A stretch of 27,419 nucleotides of DNA from positions 1-27,419 of the IMG/VR virus record IMGVR_UViG_3300047480_000105. One strand, 5' to 3'. Of this stretch, positions 12,949 to 20,265 are shown piece after piece (the stretch's first letter is position 1; every line of letters begins with the position of its first letter). The DNA is from a virus. The notes below the pieces were generated by a model. That model ran no database searches. It was not told the origin of the DNA and worked only from the letters and a program-made list of their open reading frames with translations. The position numbers and the translations under genes were made by a program.

Positions 12949-15116
12949 TGATCACAGAGATAATTTTAGAAAATAGCAGGCTAGACATTTACGAGGACAT
13001 TGGTCTCGAGCTTAATTTGGCGATTGATGATATTAAAGACTTTTCTAGCAGGAATACAACGTATTCAAAAACGATTACGGTTCCAGGCAATGCTAACAAT
13101 AATAAAATTTTTGGGCATATTTATAGCCTTACTAGCGCTAATAATTACGGGGTTAATACAGATCTGCCATCTGTTGGTTATAATTTCGATCCAACTAAGC
13201 AGACAAATGCGAAAATCTTTGTAAATAAAATCCAGGTTTTTAAAGGTGTGCTTCGCTTACTTGAGATCAAGATCAACAAGGGAGCGATCGAGTACGAGTG
13301 TGCGGTGTTTGGTGAGCTTGGAGGATTTGCCTCCGCGATCGCAAATAAAACCCTGGAAGATACTGAGCTAGCTAATTACTTTCAGCAATATGACCAAGTT
13401 TGGAATGAAACTAATATCGCGAATTCGTGGAATGCTTCTGGAACTGGTATCGTTTTTCCTTTAATTGATTACGGAAACTGCAAGCATCCTGCTGGGGGTA
13501 CTGGTAATAATTACCACATGGACGCCTTTCGTCCTGCTTTCTTTGTTCATGAATTGATCGACAAAATAATCGATTATTCAGGCTACACTTATAGCAGTGA
13601 TTTCTTTAATACTACTTTCTTTAGATCCTTAATTATCCCGAATAATTTCGCGAATCTTGAGCAGGTAATCGCGAATCTTTTGAACGCTCAAGCAGCGAAC
13701 ATTACGATCGATCAGCCTGACGAATTACTGACATTCAACTCAACAAATCTGTATCAGTTCACCGTAGCTTCTAGCAATACGTTCACTTTTACTGGCACTA
13801 CTGGAACGCTTGGAAAGTTTACCTTCCAGGGATACGGGACCGTGATCACACAACGCCAGGTTAATATAAAGCTATACCAGAATTTAACGGTGATCGGATC
13901 TTGGACGCTTGCAGATAACGATGACGAGATCACGGAATTCTACATTAACCAGGAGATCGAAGCATCACTGACAAATGGTGACACGATCTATGTGGAAGTG
14001 ACCACGAATCCAGGCTCGAATCCTAACTACGAATTTGTCTCTGAGAATTTAATGCTTGACTTCATGTCAGACGCTTTGGTTCCAGTGCAGGCTGGTTATG
14101 GTGCTAGCTTATCAATGCCTAACCTATTGCCTAAAGGAATTCTTCAAAAGGATTTTTTCATCTCGATCTGTCGAATGTTTAACCTTTACGTTTACGAGGA
14201 TAAATCCCTGGATAAGCATATAATGATCGAGCCGTTCATCGACTTCTATCAGATCGGTGGAGGGTTTATTAAGATCGATGACTTTGGAGATTTACTTTTG
14301 CATGGTCAGCCAGGAGATACGACTGGATTGGTCCTATTAGAGGATCCCGTATCTAACGCGGTAGACTGGAGCGACAAGGTAGACTACTCTCAAGAGGTTA
14401 CAATTAAGCCCATGAGCGAATTGAACGCGCGCTTCTATGACTTTATGTACACAGAAGACGATGATTTCTTCAACGAAAGGTACAATAAAAAGTATTCTGA
14501 GAGCTACGGAGATAGAAAAGAGGACACTGGCTTCCAGTTTACGAAGGATAGAACAGACATTCAGATCATTTTTAGCCCTTCTGTCCTGGTAAAAAGAACG
14601 GGAGACGATAAGCTTTGTGCATCTATATTTGATTTATCGGATAATGTAGAGGAAAGCCGTGATTCAAATATCCGAATTATGCAATTCCAGAAGATCACTG
14701 GTGTGACTGGATGGAGATTAAAGGAACCTTATGCCCAGGGATCTGGAAACGTCGGTCCAGAATACACTTCTTACGGCTACGCTGGACACATAGATCATCC
14801 GACGGCACCAACAAAAGATATTAATTTTGGGGTTCCTAAAGAATTGCTATTCTCTCTATCGGTTCAATACCCAAGCGCGAATTTATTCACGTCATTCTGG
14901 GGGGACTATTTAGCTGAGATCATCAACAAAGATAGTAAGCTCCTAACTTGCTATTTATACCTAGACTTGCAAGACATCTATTCGCTAGATTTTGCAAAGC
15001 TTATCTTGATCGATGGCGCGCTTTGGAGATTAAACAAAGTCAATGACTTTAACCCTAGCGTTCCAAAGACTACCCAAGTAGAACTATTGAGAGTGATTGA
15101 ATTAACATACGCATAA
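12948..15116 (+). CDS. Large tail/baseplate protein (722 aa)
   Basis: A 722-aa protein starting MITEIILENSRLDIYEDIGL, followed by DFSSRNTTYSKTITVPGNAN, an N-terminal signature of large tail proteins in Bacteroidota phages. The middle (about 240-350) has Ser/Thr-rich beta repeats resembling a carbohydrate-binding or jelly-roll insertion (FTFTGTTGTLGKFTF). The rest is mixed alpha/beta without a recognisable peptidase or lysozyme motif. A tail-tip hub (Tal-like) role is the likeliest reading. It is encoded between the putative Dit-like protein and the tape measure, reversed relative to lambda-type order. Confidence 0.6.
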   Translation: MITEIILENSRLDIYEDIGLELNLAIDDIKDFSSRNTTYSKTITVPGNANNNKIFGHIYSLTSANNYGVNTDLPSVGYNFDPTKQTNAKIFVNKIQVFKGVLRLLEIKINKGAIEYECAVFGELGGFASAIANKTLEDTELANYFQQYDQVWNETNIANSWNASGTGIVFPLIDYGNCKHPAGGTGNNYHMDAFRPAFFVHELIDKIIDYSGYTYSSDFFNTTFFRSLIIPNNFANLEQVIANLLNAQAANITIDQPDELLTFNSTNLYQFTVASSNTFTFTGTTGTLGKFTFQGYGTVITQRQVNIKLYQNLTVIGSWTLADNDDEITEFYINQEIEASLTNGDTIYVEVTTNPGSNPNYEFVSENLMLDFMSDALVPVQAGYGASLSMPNLLPKGILQKDFFISICRMFNLYVYEDKSLDKHIMIEPFIDFYQIGGGFIKIDDFGDLLLHGQPGDTTGLVLLEDPVSNAVDWSDKVDYSQEVTIKPMSELNARFYDFMYTEDDDFFNERYNKKYSESYGDRKEDTGFQFTKDRTDIQIIFSPSVLVKRTGDDKLCASIFDLSDNVEESRDSNIRIMQFQKITGVTGWRLKEPYAQGSGNVGPEYTSYGYAGHIDHPTAPTKDINFGVPKELLFSLSVQYPSANLFTSFWGDYLAEIINKDSKLLTCYLYLDLQDIYSLDFAKLILIDGALWRLNKVNDFNPSVPKTTQVELLRVIELTYA

Positions 15117-16990
15117 TGGCAGTAAATGAAACGGTAGGTATTAACCTAGTAGCAGACACCAAGAGTCTCAGAGGGCAACTTCGCGAGGCGATGATGGAAT
15201 TAGTAAAACTCCAGAATACTGCTGGAGCTTCTGCTGGTGAGATCGCGAACGCTGCCAAAAGAGCGGCAGAACTCAAGGACAGAATCGGTGACGCTAAAGC
15301 AACTATCGAGGCTTTTGATCCAGACGCTAAATTCAAGGCGTTTGGTCAATCGATCCAGGGCGTGGCTGGTGCTTTTGCTGCAACCCAGGGAGCTCTGGCT
15401 CTAGTAGGTGTGGAATCTGCTGAGGTCGAGAAGCAACTCTTAAAAGTCCAGGGAGCCCTGGCGTTATCTGAAGGACTTAATACTGTCCTTAGCTCAATCG
15501 ATGGCTTTAAGAACTTAGGGCTAGTGATCAAGACAAACGTCTTGAGTGCTTTTGCTTCTATGAAAGCGGCAGCGATCTCTGCATTCACTACTATGCGAGG
15601 CGCTTTGATTGCCACTGGTGTGGGTGCTTTTGCTATTGCCCTGGGATTAATTGTCGCAAACTTTGACGCAATCAAGGAAGCGGTTTTGAAAGCTATCCCT
15701 GGCCTGGCTAATGTCGGTAAGATCTTCTCTGGTATAGTGGAGAAAGTGACCGACTTTGTAGGGATCACAAATGAAGCAGACAGAGCGCTTGAGAAATTCA
15801 CGAAAACTTCAGCTAAAAGAAAAGAAAGTCTTGAATCAGAATTAAAAATCCTAGAAGCTTCTGGAGCTGGAGAAAAGGCGCTATCTGAAAAAAGAAAACA
15901 GATCGTAAACACTGATCTAAATGTCCTTCGCGAAAAACTAAAAACGACTGGCAAGCTATCAGATGAGGAGGCGAAGAAATTTCGTGAATTAAAAACTGAT
16001 CTAGTCGTAATCGATGCAAAATATAATAAATCTGTAATCGATGAAAATGCGAAGCGTCATGAGAAAGTAGCTCAGCAAAATAAAGAGGCTAGAGACAAGG
16101 AGCTAGCAGCAGAGAAAAAACGTCTTGAGGATCTTCGCAAAGGCGCAGAAGATGCACGTTCAGAATACGAAAAAAATCAAGCGAGGATCAATGCTGAAGA
16201 TGAAAATATCGCTAATAGAAATGCTGATAAATTCTTAAGCGATCAAGAGAAAGAGATCGAAGCAACTCAGGCGAAATATGACAAGCTTTACGAAGAACGT
16301 GTCAAGTTTGGTGGTGATCTAGCTGAGGTGGAATCAGCAAGACAAGAGGAGCTCGCTAAGATCCAGGAGAAGTTTGACCAACAATCGCTGGAAAAAATGT
16401 CTGACGTAGCAGAAGAAACGGTTCAGACTAACAGAGCTACGCTTCAGATGCAGGTAGCAGATGAGAAGAAAGCAACTGAGGCAAAAAAGAAATTAGCTCA
16501 AGAAGAGGCAAAAGCTAAAATCGCCGCAGCATCTGCGACTGCTGACACATTAGCAAACCTTTCCAATCTATTAGGTCAAGAGACTGCAGCAGGTAAAGCC
16601 ATGGCAGTAGCTTCTGCAACTATATCCGCGATCGTATCAGCTCAGAAAGCCTATGAATCTACAATCGGAATTCCTTTTGTAGGACCAGTGCTAGCTCCGA
16701 TCAATGCTGGGCTTGCTTTAGCTTCTGGATACAAATCAATTCAGAACATCTTAGCGGTTCAGGTTCCAGGTCAATCAGGAGGAGGAACGGCGCCTAGCCT
16801 GGGATCAGCACCAAGCGCAGGAGCTGGAGCTCCGATTGCACCAAGAGCATCGGAACCAGTACCAACTGCCTTAGATCAAAAGTCACTTAATACAATTTCA
16901 AATGTAGTCACAAGGGCTTACGTCGTAGAAAGCGACATTACTGGATCTCAGCAAAGAATCCAGAGAATAGAAAAAGCTTCAAGATTTTAA
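15116..16990 (+). CDS. Tail tape measure protein (624 aa)
   Basis: The N-terminus (residues 1-70, DTKSLRGQLREAMMELVKLQ) is helical, then comes an Ala/Gly-rich hydrophobic stretch (about 75-200, with LIATGVGAFAIALGLIVANF as a probable membrane-active helix). A long charged coiled coil follows (about 225-480), and an Ala-rich region and a Gly/Pro/Ser linker lead to the conserved tail RAYVVESDITGSQQRIQRIE. This is the typical tape measure of Bacteroidota phages. It sets tail length; 624 residues would correspond to a tail of roughly 90-95 nm at about 0.15 nm per residue. It starts within TAATG of the preceding gene. Confidence 0.9.
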   Translation: MAVNETVGINLVADTKSLRGQLREAMMELVKLQNTAGASAGEIANAAKRAAELKDRIGDAKATIEAFDPDAKFKAFGQSIQGVAGAFAATQGALALVGVESAEVEKQLLKVQGALALSEGLNTVLSSIDGFKNLGLVIKTNVLSAFASMKAAAISAFTTMRGALIATGVGAFAIALGLIVANFDAIKEAVLKAIPGLANVGKIFSGIVEKVTDFVGITNEADRALEKFTKTSAKRKESLESELKILEASGAGEKALSEKRKQIVNTDLNVLREKLKTTGKLSDEEAKKFRELKTDLVVIDAKYNKSVIDENAKRHEKVAQQNKEARDKELAAEKKRLEDLRKGAEDARSEYEKNQARINAEDENIANRNADKFLSDQEKEIEATQAKYDKLYEERVKFGGDLAEVESARQEELAKIQEKFDQQSLEKMSDVAEETVQTNRATLQMQVADEKKATEAKKKLAQEEAKAKIAAASATADTLANLSNLLGQETAAGKAMAVASATISAIVSAQKAYESTIGIPFVGPVLAPINAGLALASGYKSIQNILAVQVPGQSGGGTAPSLGSAPSAGAGAPIAPRASEPVPTALDQKSLNTISNVVTRAYVVESDITGSQQRIQRIEKASRF

Positions 16991-17001
16991 ATAAATAAAA
17001 A

Positions 17002-18300
17002 ATGAATTTACCTATTTACTTGCTAGAAATTAATGAGGATCTAATGGATGGATCAGAGGTGGACTTCGTCGCTTTGGTGGATAGACCAGCGATCGAGAGA
17101 AACTTCCTAAGATTCAAAGCAGATCGATTAAATTTTGAGATCCAGGATGAAGAGCGTCGAATCATCTCTGGTCCTATCATGCTAGCAGACACACCGATCT
17201 ATCGCAATGATAACGGACAAGAGTACTTCGTTTCATTCCCAAAGGATACGATCTATAAGATAGTTAAGAAAATGTTCCAGAAGGGATACACGTCAAATGT
17301 GAATTTGATGCACGATCCTAATCAGGTAGTAGATGGTGTGACAATGTTTGAGTGCTGGATCACAGATGAGTCAAGAGGTATTAAACCTATGAAAGGTTTT
17401 GAGGATGCACCTGATGGCTCCGCTTTTGCCTCTTATTCAGTCGATAATGATGAGGTATGGGGAAAGGTTAAGTCTGGAGAATTTAAAGGCTTTAGCGTCG
17501 AAGGAATGTTTAATTACAAGAAGGAGCCAAAGACGATGAGTATAGAAGAAAAACTTTGGTCTAAAATCGCAGGGATCCTATATGAGATTGAGTTCGGTGG
17601 TCCAGGTAGTGGAAGACGTCCAGAAGGTGGAGCAGATAAGGAAGCGAAAGGAGCTGGTAGAATTCCTAAAATCGCAAAGGTAGAAAAAGGAGATGCCAGA
17701 GTTTCTAAATTGATGGAAGGCGCTAAAGCTTCAGCTTCTGAAGTAGATAAGGTAGGCAAAGGATACGCGGAAAAACTTGGAGGCGTAGTAACTCCAATCA
17801 ATTTAAAATCTGAAGATAGTATTTTGCGCAAGGTAAATGACGAGGAGGCTGGTAATGTTGGAGCAATCAAAGATGCAGTTAGGAACACCGTAGTAATTGA
17901 TCGAGACAAAATCGGATCAGCTAGAGACTTAGTCAAATCAGATCCAAGATTTAGCCCAGAGAACGGAGGTAGGATTAAGATCCAGGAAGGTGATCAGTTC
18001 TTCGGTTATTCTGGAATGATTGCAAACTACAAGACAGAAAACGGGACCATGGCTGAGATGCAGATCAACACACCTGCAATGATCTACGCTAAGGAATCAG
18101 AAGCAAGCGCTAGAGCAGTTTTAGGAAACGAAAAATATGACGCTATCGCGAAGCAAACTGGACTACCAGGTGGACAAGGTCACAAGCTTTACGAAGAAAT
18201 TAGAGTCTTAAATGTGAAGGGTGCTTCACCTGCTGATCTTAAAAAAGTAGAGGACCTAAAAAATCAGTCAAGAAATTATTATAAAAACTTTGCTTTCTAA
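17002..18300 (+). CDS. Capsid maturation protease (XkdF-like) fused to a RelA/SpoT-like nucleotidyltransferase domain
   Basis: Residues 1 to about 180 are an XkdF-type phage serine protease: RRIISGPIMLADTPIYR, a probable catalytic H104 in NLMHDP, and S165 in GFSVEG. A GGPGSG linker (199-204) and a Lys/Ala-rich segment follow. Residues about 250-425 resemble the RelA/SpoT synthetase: LKSEDSILRK (K269, S273, K277) like the ATP-binding loop, IKDAVRNTVVI (D291) like the catalytic Asp strand, GYSG (Y336) like the stacking Tyr, EMQINTPAM (E352, Q354) like EVQIRT, and GHKLYEE (H394) like the AHWKYK region. The Arg of the R-x-K motif is Asn here, and the loop after D291 is two residues shorter than usual. 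Normal proteases of this family end near the linker, so the C-terminal domain is an added effector. Fold assignment is from motifs only. Confidence 0.75.
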   Translation: MNLPIYLLEINEDLMDGSEVDFVALVDRPAIERNFLRFKADRLNFEIQDEERRIISGPIMLADTPIYRNDNGQEYFVSFPKDTIYKIVKKMFQKGYTSNVNLMHDPNQVVDGVTMFECWITDESRGIKPMKGFEDAPDGSAFASYSVDNDEVWGKVKSGEFKGFSVEGMFNYKKEPKTMSIEEKLWSKIAGILYEIEFGGPGSGRRPEGGADKEAKGAGRIPKIAKVEKGDARVSKLMEGAKASASEVDKVGKGYAEKLGGVVTPINLKSEDSILRKVNDEEAGNVGAIKDAVRNTVVIDRDKIGSARDLVKSDPRFSPENGGRIKIQEGDQFFGYSGMIANYKTENGTMAEMQINTPAMIYAKESEASARAVLGNEKYDAIAKQTGLPGGQGHKLYEEIRVLNVKGASPADLKKVEDLKNQSRNYYKNFAF

Positions 18301-18323
18301 AATAAATTTTATATATTGTGTAT

Positions 18324-18548
18324 ATGAGTGAGATAATGAATTTATACAATCGCTTAAATAGCGAGCCAGTTTATTTGCTTTTAGAAAGCGAAGACCTGGT
18401 CATCAAAAGCTTGCCAGAAAATCCCAATTACATCGCTAAAAGAAAAGGCGGTGATGAATACGAATTAGCATTCAACACCGACTTAGCTATGGAGGCGATC
18501 CACGGAGGTGGTAAAGAGATCAGCGAGGCTGAGTATTTAGCTTACTAA
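18324..18548 (+). CDS. Small acidic protein (74 aa), candidate immunity or antitoxin
   Basis: A 74-aa protein starting MSEIMNLYNRLNSEPVYLLL, then ESEDLVIKSLP, NYIAKRKGGDEYELAF, and ending GGGKEISEAEYLAY. ATG 18324 is preferred over a GTG two codons earlier. The gene starts 23 bases after the protease/RelA-SpoT fusion and is read in the same direction, the place where polymorphic toxins keep their immunity gene. It is acidic and probably folds as a small alpha/beta protein. I recognise no family, so the immunity role is inferred from position alone. It ends tail to tail with the HD hydrolase, overlapping by 4 bases. Confidence 0.6.
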   Translation: MSEIMNLYNRLNSEPVYLLLESEDLVIKSLPENPNYIAKRKGGDEYELAFNTDLAMEAIHGGGKEISEAEYLAY

Positions 18549-19042
18549 TCTTGATCAAAAAAATCTTTGATCTGATCAAATAAATATCTGTAATTTTCAC
18601 GGAGCAGGATTCTATAAAATGTAGGATTCTGCTCTTTGTATTTAGCTAGTTTATCATCATTGTCATCTCTGATACAACACGCTATATTAGCAAACCTATC
18701 GCAAACCTTAATAAAGATCGCTAGATTATCCTGAGCTACCTGCTTAAAATAGCTTTCTGGATCTGATCCGTTTTTTGTTAGCAGTTTGACAAGTAATAAA
18801 ATCCTTGGATTTAAGGCGCGCAAAATTTCGTCCTGGGTGCATAGGGTATCTTCTAAGATATCGTGTAAATAAGCAGCACAAATGACGTCTTCAAGATCTT
18901 CCTTTGGGACCAATACAGAATAAATTCTGACTAAATTAACAACCATTTGTAGGTGATCAGAATATGGATTATCTCCATACATTTGATTTTTGTGATAAGC
19001 AAAAGCCAGTTCCCTGGCTTTGCTGATTAATTGACTTTTCAT
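18545..19042 (-). CDS. Small alarmone hydrolase-like HD protein (MESH1/SAH-like)
   Basis: This HD-domain hydrolase has the SpoT/MESH1 motif set. Counting from ATG 19042: NPYSDHLQMVV (H30), AAYLHDILEDT (H60, D61, E64, D65), LVKLLTKNG, and IKVCDRFANI (D115, R116, N119). The HDxxED spacing and the D-x3-N spacing equal those of MESH1, a Mn-dependent (p)ppGpp 3'-pyrophosphohydrolase. There is no synthetase or TGS domain, so it is a stand-alone hydrolase of 165 aa. An upstream ATG at 19060 overlaps the preceding gene and would add six residues; I prefer 19042 for its A-rich leader. Phage SAHs can neutralise toxSAS toxins by removing alarmones or tRNA 3' pyrophosphate. It lies 245 bases from the RelA/SpoT-like domain, on the other strand. 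Confidence 0.85.
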   Translation of the reverse strand: MKSQLISKARELAFAYHKNQMYGDNPYSDHLQMVVNLVRIYSVLVPKEDLEDVICAAYLHDILEDTLCTQDEILRALNPRILLLVKLLTKNGSDPESYFKQVAQDNLAIFIKVCDRFANIACCIRDDNDDKLAKYKEQNPTFYRILLRENYRYLFDQIKDFFDQD

Positions 19043-19052
19043 ATTTTTATTT

Positions 19053-19619
19053 TTAAGCATACCAACTACAATAAACTCCTTGATCTCCTTTGTTGTAAAC
19101 GCTCATCCAGCCATGTTCACTTTTTAAGTAGTGGTGAGGATTGCCTCCGCTTACCATGGCGTTTACTTTTTTCAAAATCGGATCGCCACAGAAACTATCT
19201 TTAACTGGGGCAGTTAGGCCAGCCATACTGCTATATCCTTCGCTTGGGATCATTTTGCCCTGGATCGGACGAAGCACAACGCTTTTGTTTTTCACTTCGA
19301 CTACCTGGTAGAAATCAATGTTAGTCTGCTCATATCCCCAGCTATCATACATCAACTGACCAACCTGGAACGGATTAACCTCAAGCGCTTTCTTTCTCAC
19401 TGCCTTTCTTTCCTCCTCCAAAGCTTTGATCGCCAGGCGATTTGCTAAGAACTTTTCAAGCCAGGCGATCATCTGATCAGCGTCTCTGAATCTATAATTG
19501 AAAACTGGTTTCGCATAAATACTTTTAGCTCTCAAGTTTCTACCTAAAGCTACGTTTCTTTCTAAATTGATCTCAAGACCGACATTAACACTGGCGAATT
19601 TGCTGATTAAATTTTTCAT
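19053..19619 (-). CDS. Conserved phage protein of unknown function (188 aa)
   Basis: The C-terminal two thirds follow a pattern I recognise from many tailed phages: LMYDSWGYEQTNIDFYQVVE, then SVVLRPIQGKMIPSEGYSSM, KDSFCGDPILKKV, and the ending VYCSWYA. The N-terminal 80 residues are helical and basic, with LEKFLANRLAIKALEEERK as a likely helix. No function is established for the family. It lies between the 28-aa peptide and the HD hydrolase on the minus strand, probably one transcript. Its stop is 10 bases before the chosen hydrolase start. Confidence 0.75.
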   Translation of the reverse strand: MKNLISKFASVNVGLEINLERNVALGRNLRAKSIYAKPVFNYRFRDADQMIAWLEKFLANRLAIKALEEERKAVRKKALEVNPFQVGQLMYDSWGYEQTNIDFYQVVEVKNKSVVLRPIQGKMIPSEGYSSMAGLTAPVKDSFCGDPILKKVNAMVSGGNPHHYLKSEHGWMSVYNKGDQGVYCSWYA

Positions 19620-19639
19620 GATATTAGATGTTTAAAAGA

Positions 19640-19726
19640 TTAAAGACTGATATTTCCGTTTCTCTGAACGTGATCGTTTAAAAAGATCTGGAAAACAAGG
19701 GCGAGTAAAATAAATAAGTAAATCAT
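19640..19726 (-). CDS. 28-aa single-pass membrane peptide
   Basis: Below the usual gene-calling length, this frame reads MIYLFILLALVFQIFL followed by NDHVQRNGNISL and a stop: one hydrophobic helix of about 15 residues with a polar C-terminal tail. ATG 19726 is the first ATG downstream of the promoter-like element at 19767-19774 and follows TTGAAAA. The next gene begins 20 bases after its stop. That placement and the clean hydrophobic/polar division support a real small protein, first in the operon ending with the HD hydrolase. Role unknown; a membrane-anchored regulator or a holin-like peptide are possibilities. Confidence 0.5.
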   Translation of the reverse strand: MIYLFILLALVFQIFLNDHVQRNGNISL

Positions 19727-19766
19727 TTTTCAAGGGGTATAGATTAGTAGCGCACTGACTACATAT

Positions 19767-19774
19767 CAAAGATA
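19767..19774 (-). promoter_or_regulatory. Promoter-like TAnnTTTG element, minus strand, copy 2
   Basis: Read on the minus strand this is TATCTTTG, a full match to TAnnTTTG. It sits in a 16-base repeat (19755-19770) identical to that at 20140-20155. It faces the 28-aa peptide, the 188-aa gene and the HD hydrolase. No clear TTG lies at -33, only a T-rich stretch. Confidence 0.5.
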
Positions 19775-19776
19775 AT

Positions 19777-19803
19777 AAAAGATTTAATAAATAAAAATCT
19801 TTT
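19777..19803 (-). terminator. AU-rich hairpin after the 95-aa gene
   Basis: AAAAGATTT (19777-19785) and AAATCTTTT (19795-19803) form a 9-bp inverted repeat with a 9-base loop, just downstream of the 95-aa gene on the minus strand and just upstream of the second promoter element. It contains only one G-C pair per arm, so termination would be weak. Confidence 0.35.
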
Positions 19804-19823
19804 TTAATCTTTTTTTTCTAGGG

Positions 19824-20111
19824 CTAAATGTTCAGCCCTGGAAAGATTTCTTCAAGTTCGCCAGCTTCGATCGCTTTAAAGATCTTGATCAAATTCTCTG
19901 GCTTGTATAAAATCTGAATAATTCGTAAAGCTTCTTTTTGATTGCCTCCGCTAGCTACCATCAACTGAGCGTAGGCGTCAGCCAGGCTAGGTTCTGCCCA
20001 GTCTAAAATTTTTATCTGGTTTTCATTCAGTCCAGCGCGATCAGCGCGGTGACTATTGAAGAAAGCATTGTAAGCAGCACCGTAGGCAAGTTCTTTTAAT
20101 TGAGCATTCAT
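19824..20111 (-). CDS. Hypothetical protein (95 aa)
   Basis: A helical, mildly acidic 95-aa protein starting MNAQLKELAYGAAYNAFFNS and ending LEEIFPGLNI. ATG 20111 lies about 40 bases downstream of its own TAnnTTTG element at 20152-20159. It has no cysteines, membrane helices or catalytic motifs and belongs to no family I recognise. It is the first gene of the minus-strand cassette, facing away from the scaffold gene, and is separated from the following genes by a weak hairpin and a second copy of the promoter-like repeat. Confidence 0.65.
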   Translation of the reverse strand: MNAQLKELAYGAAYNAFFNSHRADRAGLNENQIKILDWAEPSLADAYAQLMVASGGNQKEALRIIQILYKPENLIKIFKAIEAGELEEIFPGLNI

Positions 20112-20151
20112 GATCGTATTGTTTAGATGTTTTGTCGTTCTGACTACATAT

Positions 20152-20159
20152 CAAATATA
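20152..20159 (-). promoter_or_regulatory. Promoter-like TAnnTTTG element, minus strand, copy 1
   Basis: Read on the minus strand this is TATATTTG, a full TAnnTTTG match, inside the 16-base repeat 20140-20155. It faces the 95-aa gene. The -33 region is T-rich without a clear TTG. The 154-base gap 20112-20265 also contains long T and A runs and two TTTTTTTTCTG repeats (20197-20204 and near 20217-20226). I could not define a plus-strand promoter for the scaffold gene in it. Confidence 0.5.
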
Positions 20160-20265
20160 CGAAAGTGTTTGATAATAAAAAACTTTTTTAAACTTTTTTT
20201 TCTGTAAAGTATAAAGTTTTTTTTCTGGGGTATTTATATACGTTAAGTAAAAAACCAAAATAAAA

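Noticed and set aside
15346-15954. Long minus-strand open frame (about 200 codons) opposite the tape measure
   Set aside because: It mirrors the Ala-rich codons of the tape measure gene, has Ser/Ala-rich low-complexity translation and no start context. It is a shadow.
17514-17936. Minus-strand open frame opposite the protease fusion
   Set aside because: It is fully antisense to a well-supported gene, with Pro/Ser-rich shadow composition.
18553-18572. Inverted repeat GATCAAA/TTTGATC between the convergent genes as a bidirectional terminator
   Set aside because: The 7-bp AT-rich stem lies inside the last codons of the hydrolase gene and lacks a U run on either strand, so terminator function is not supported.
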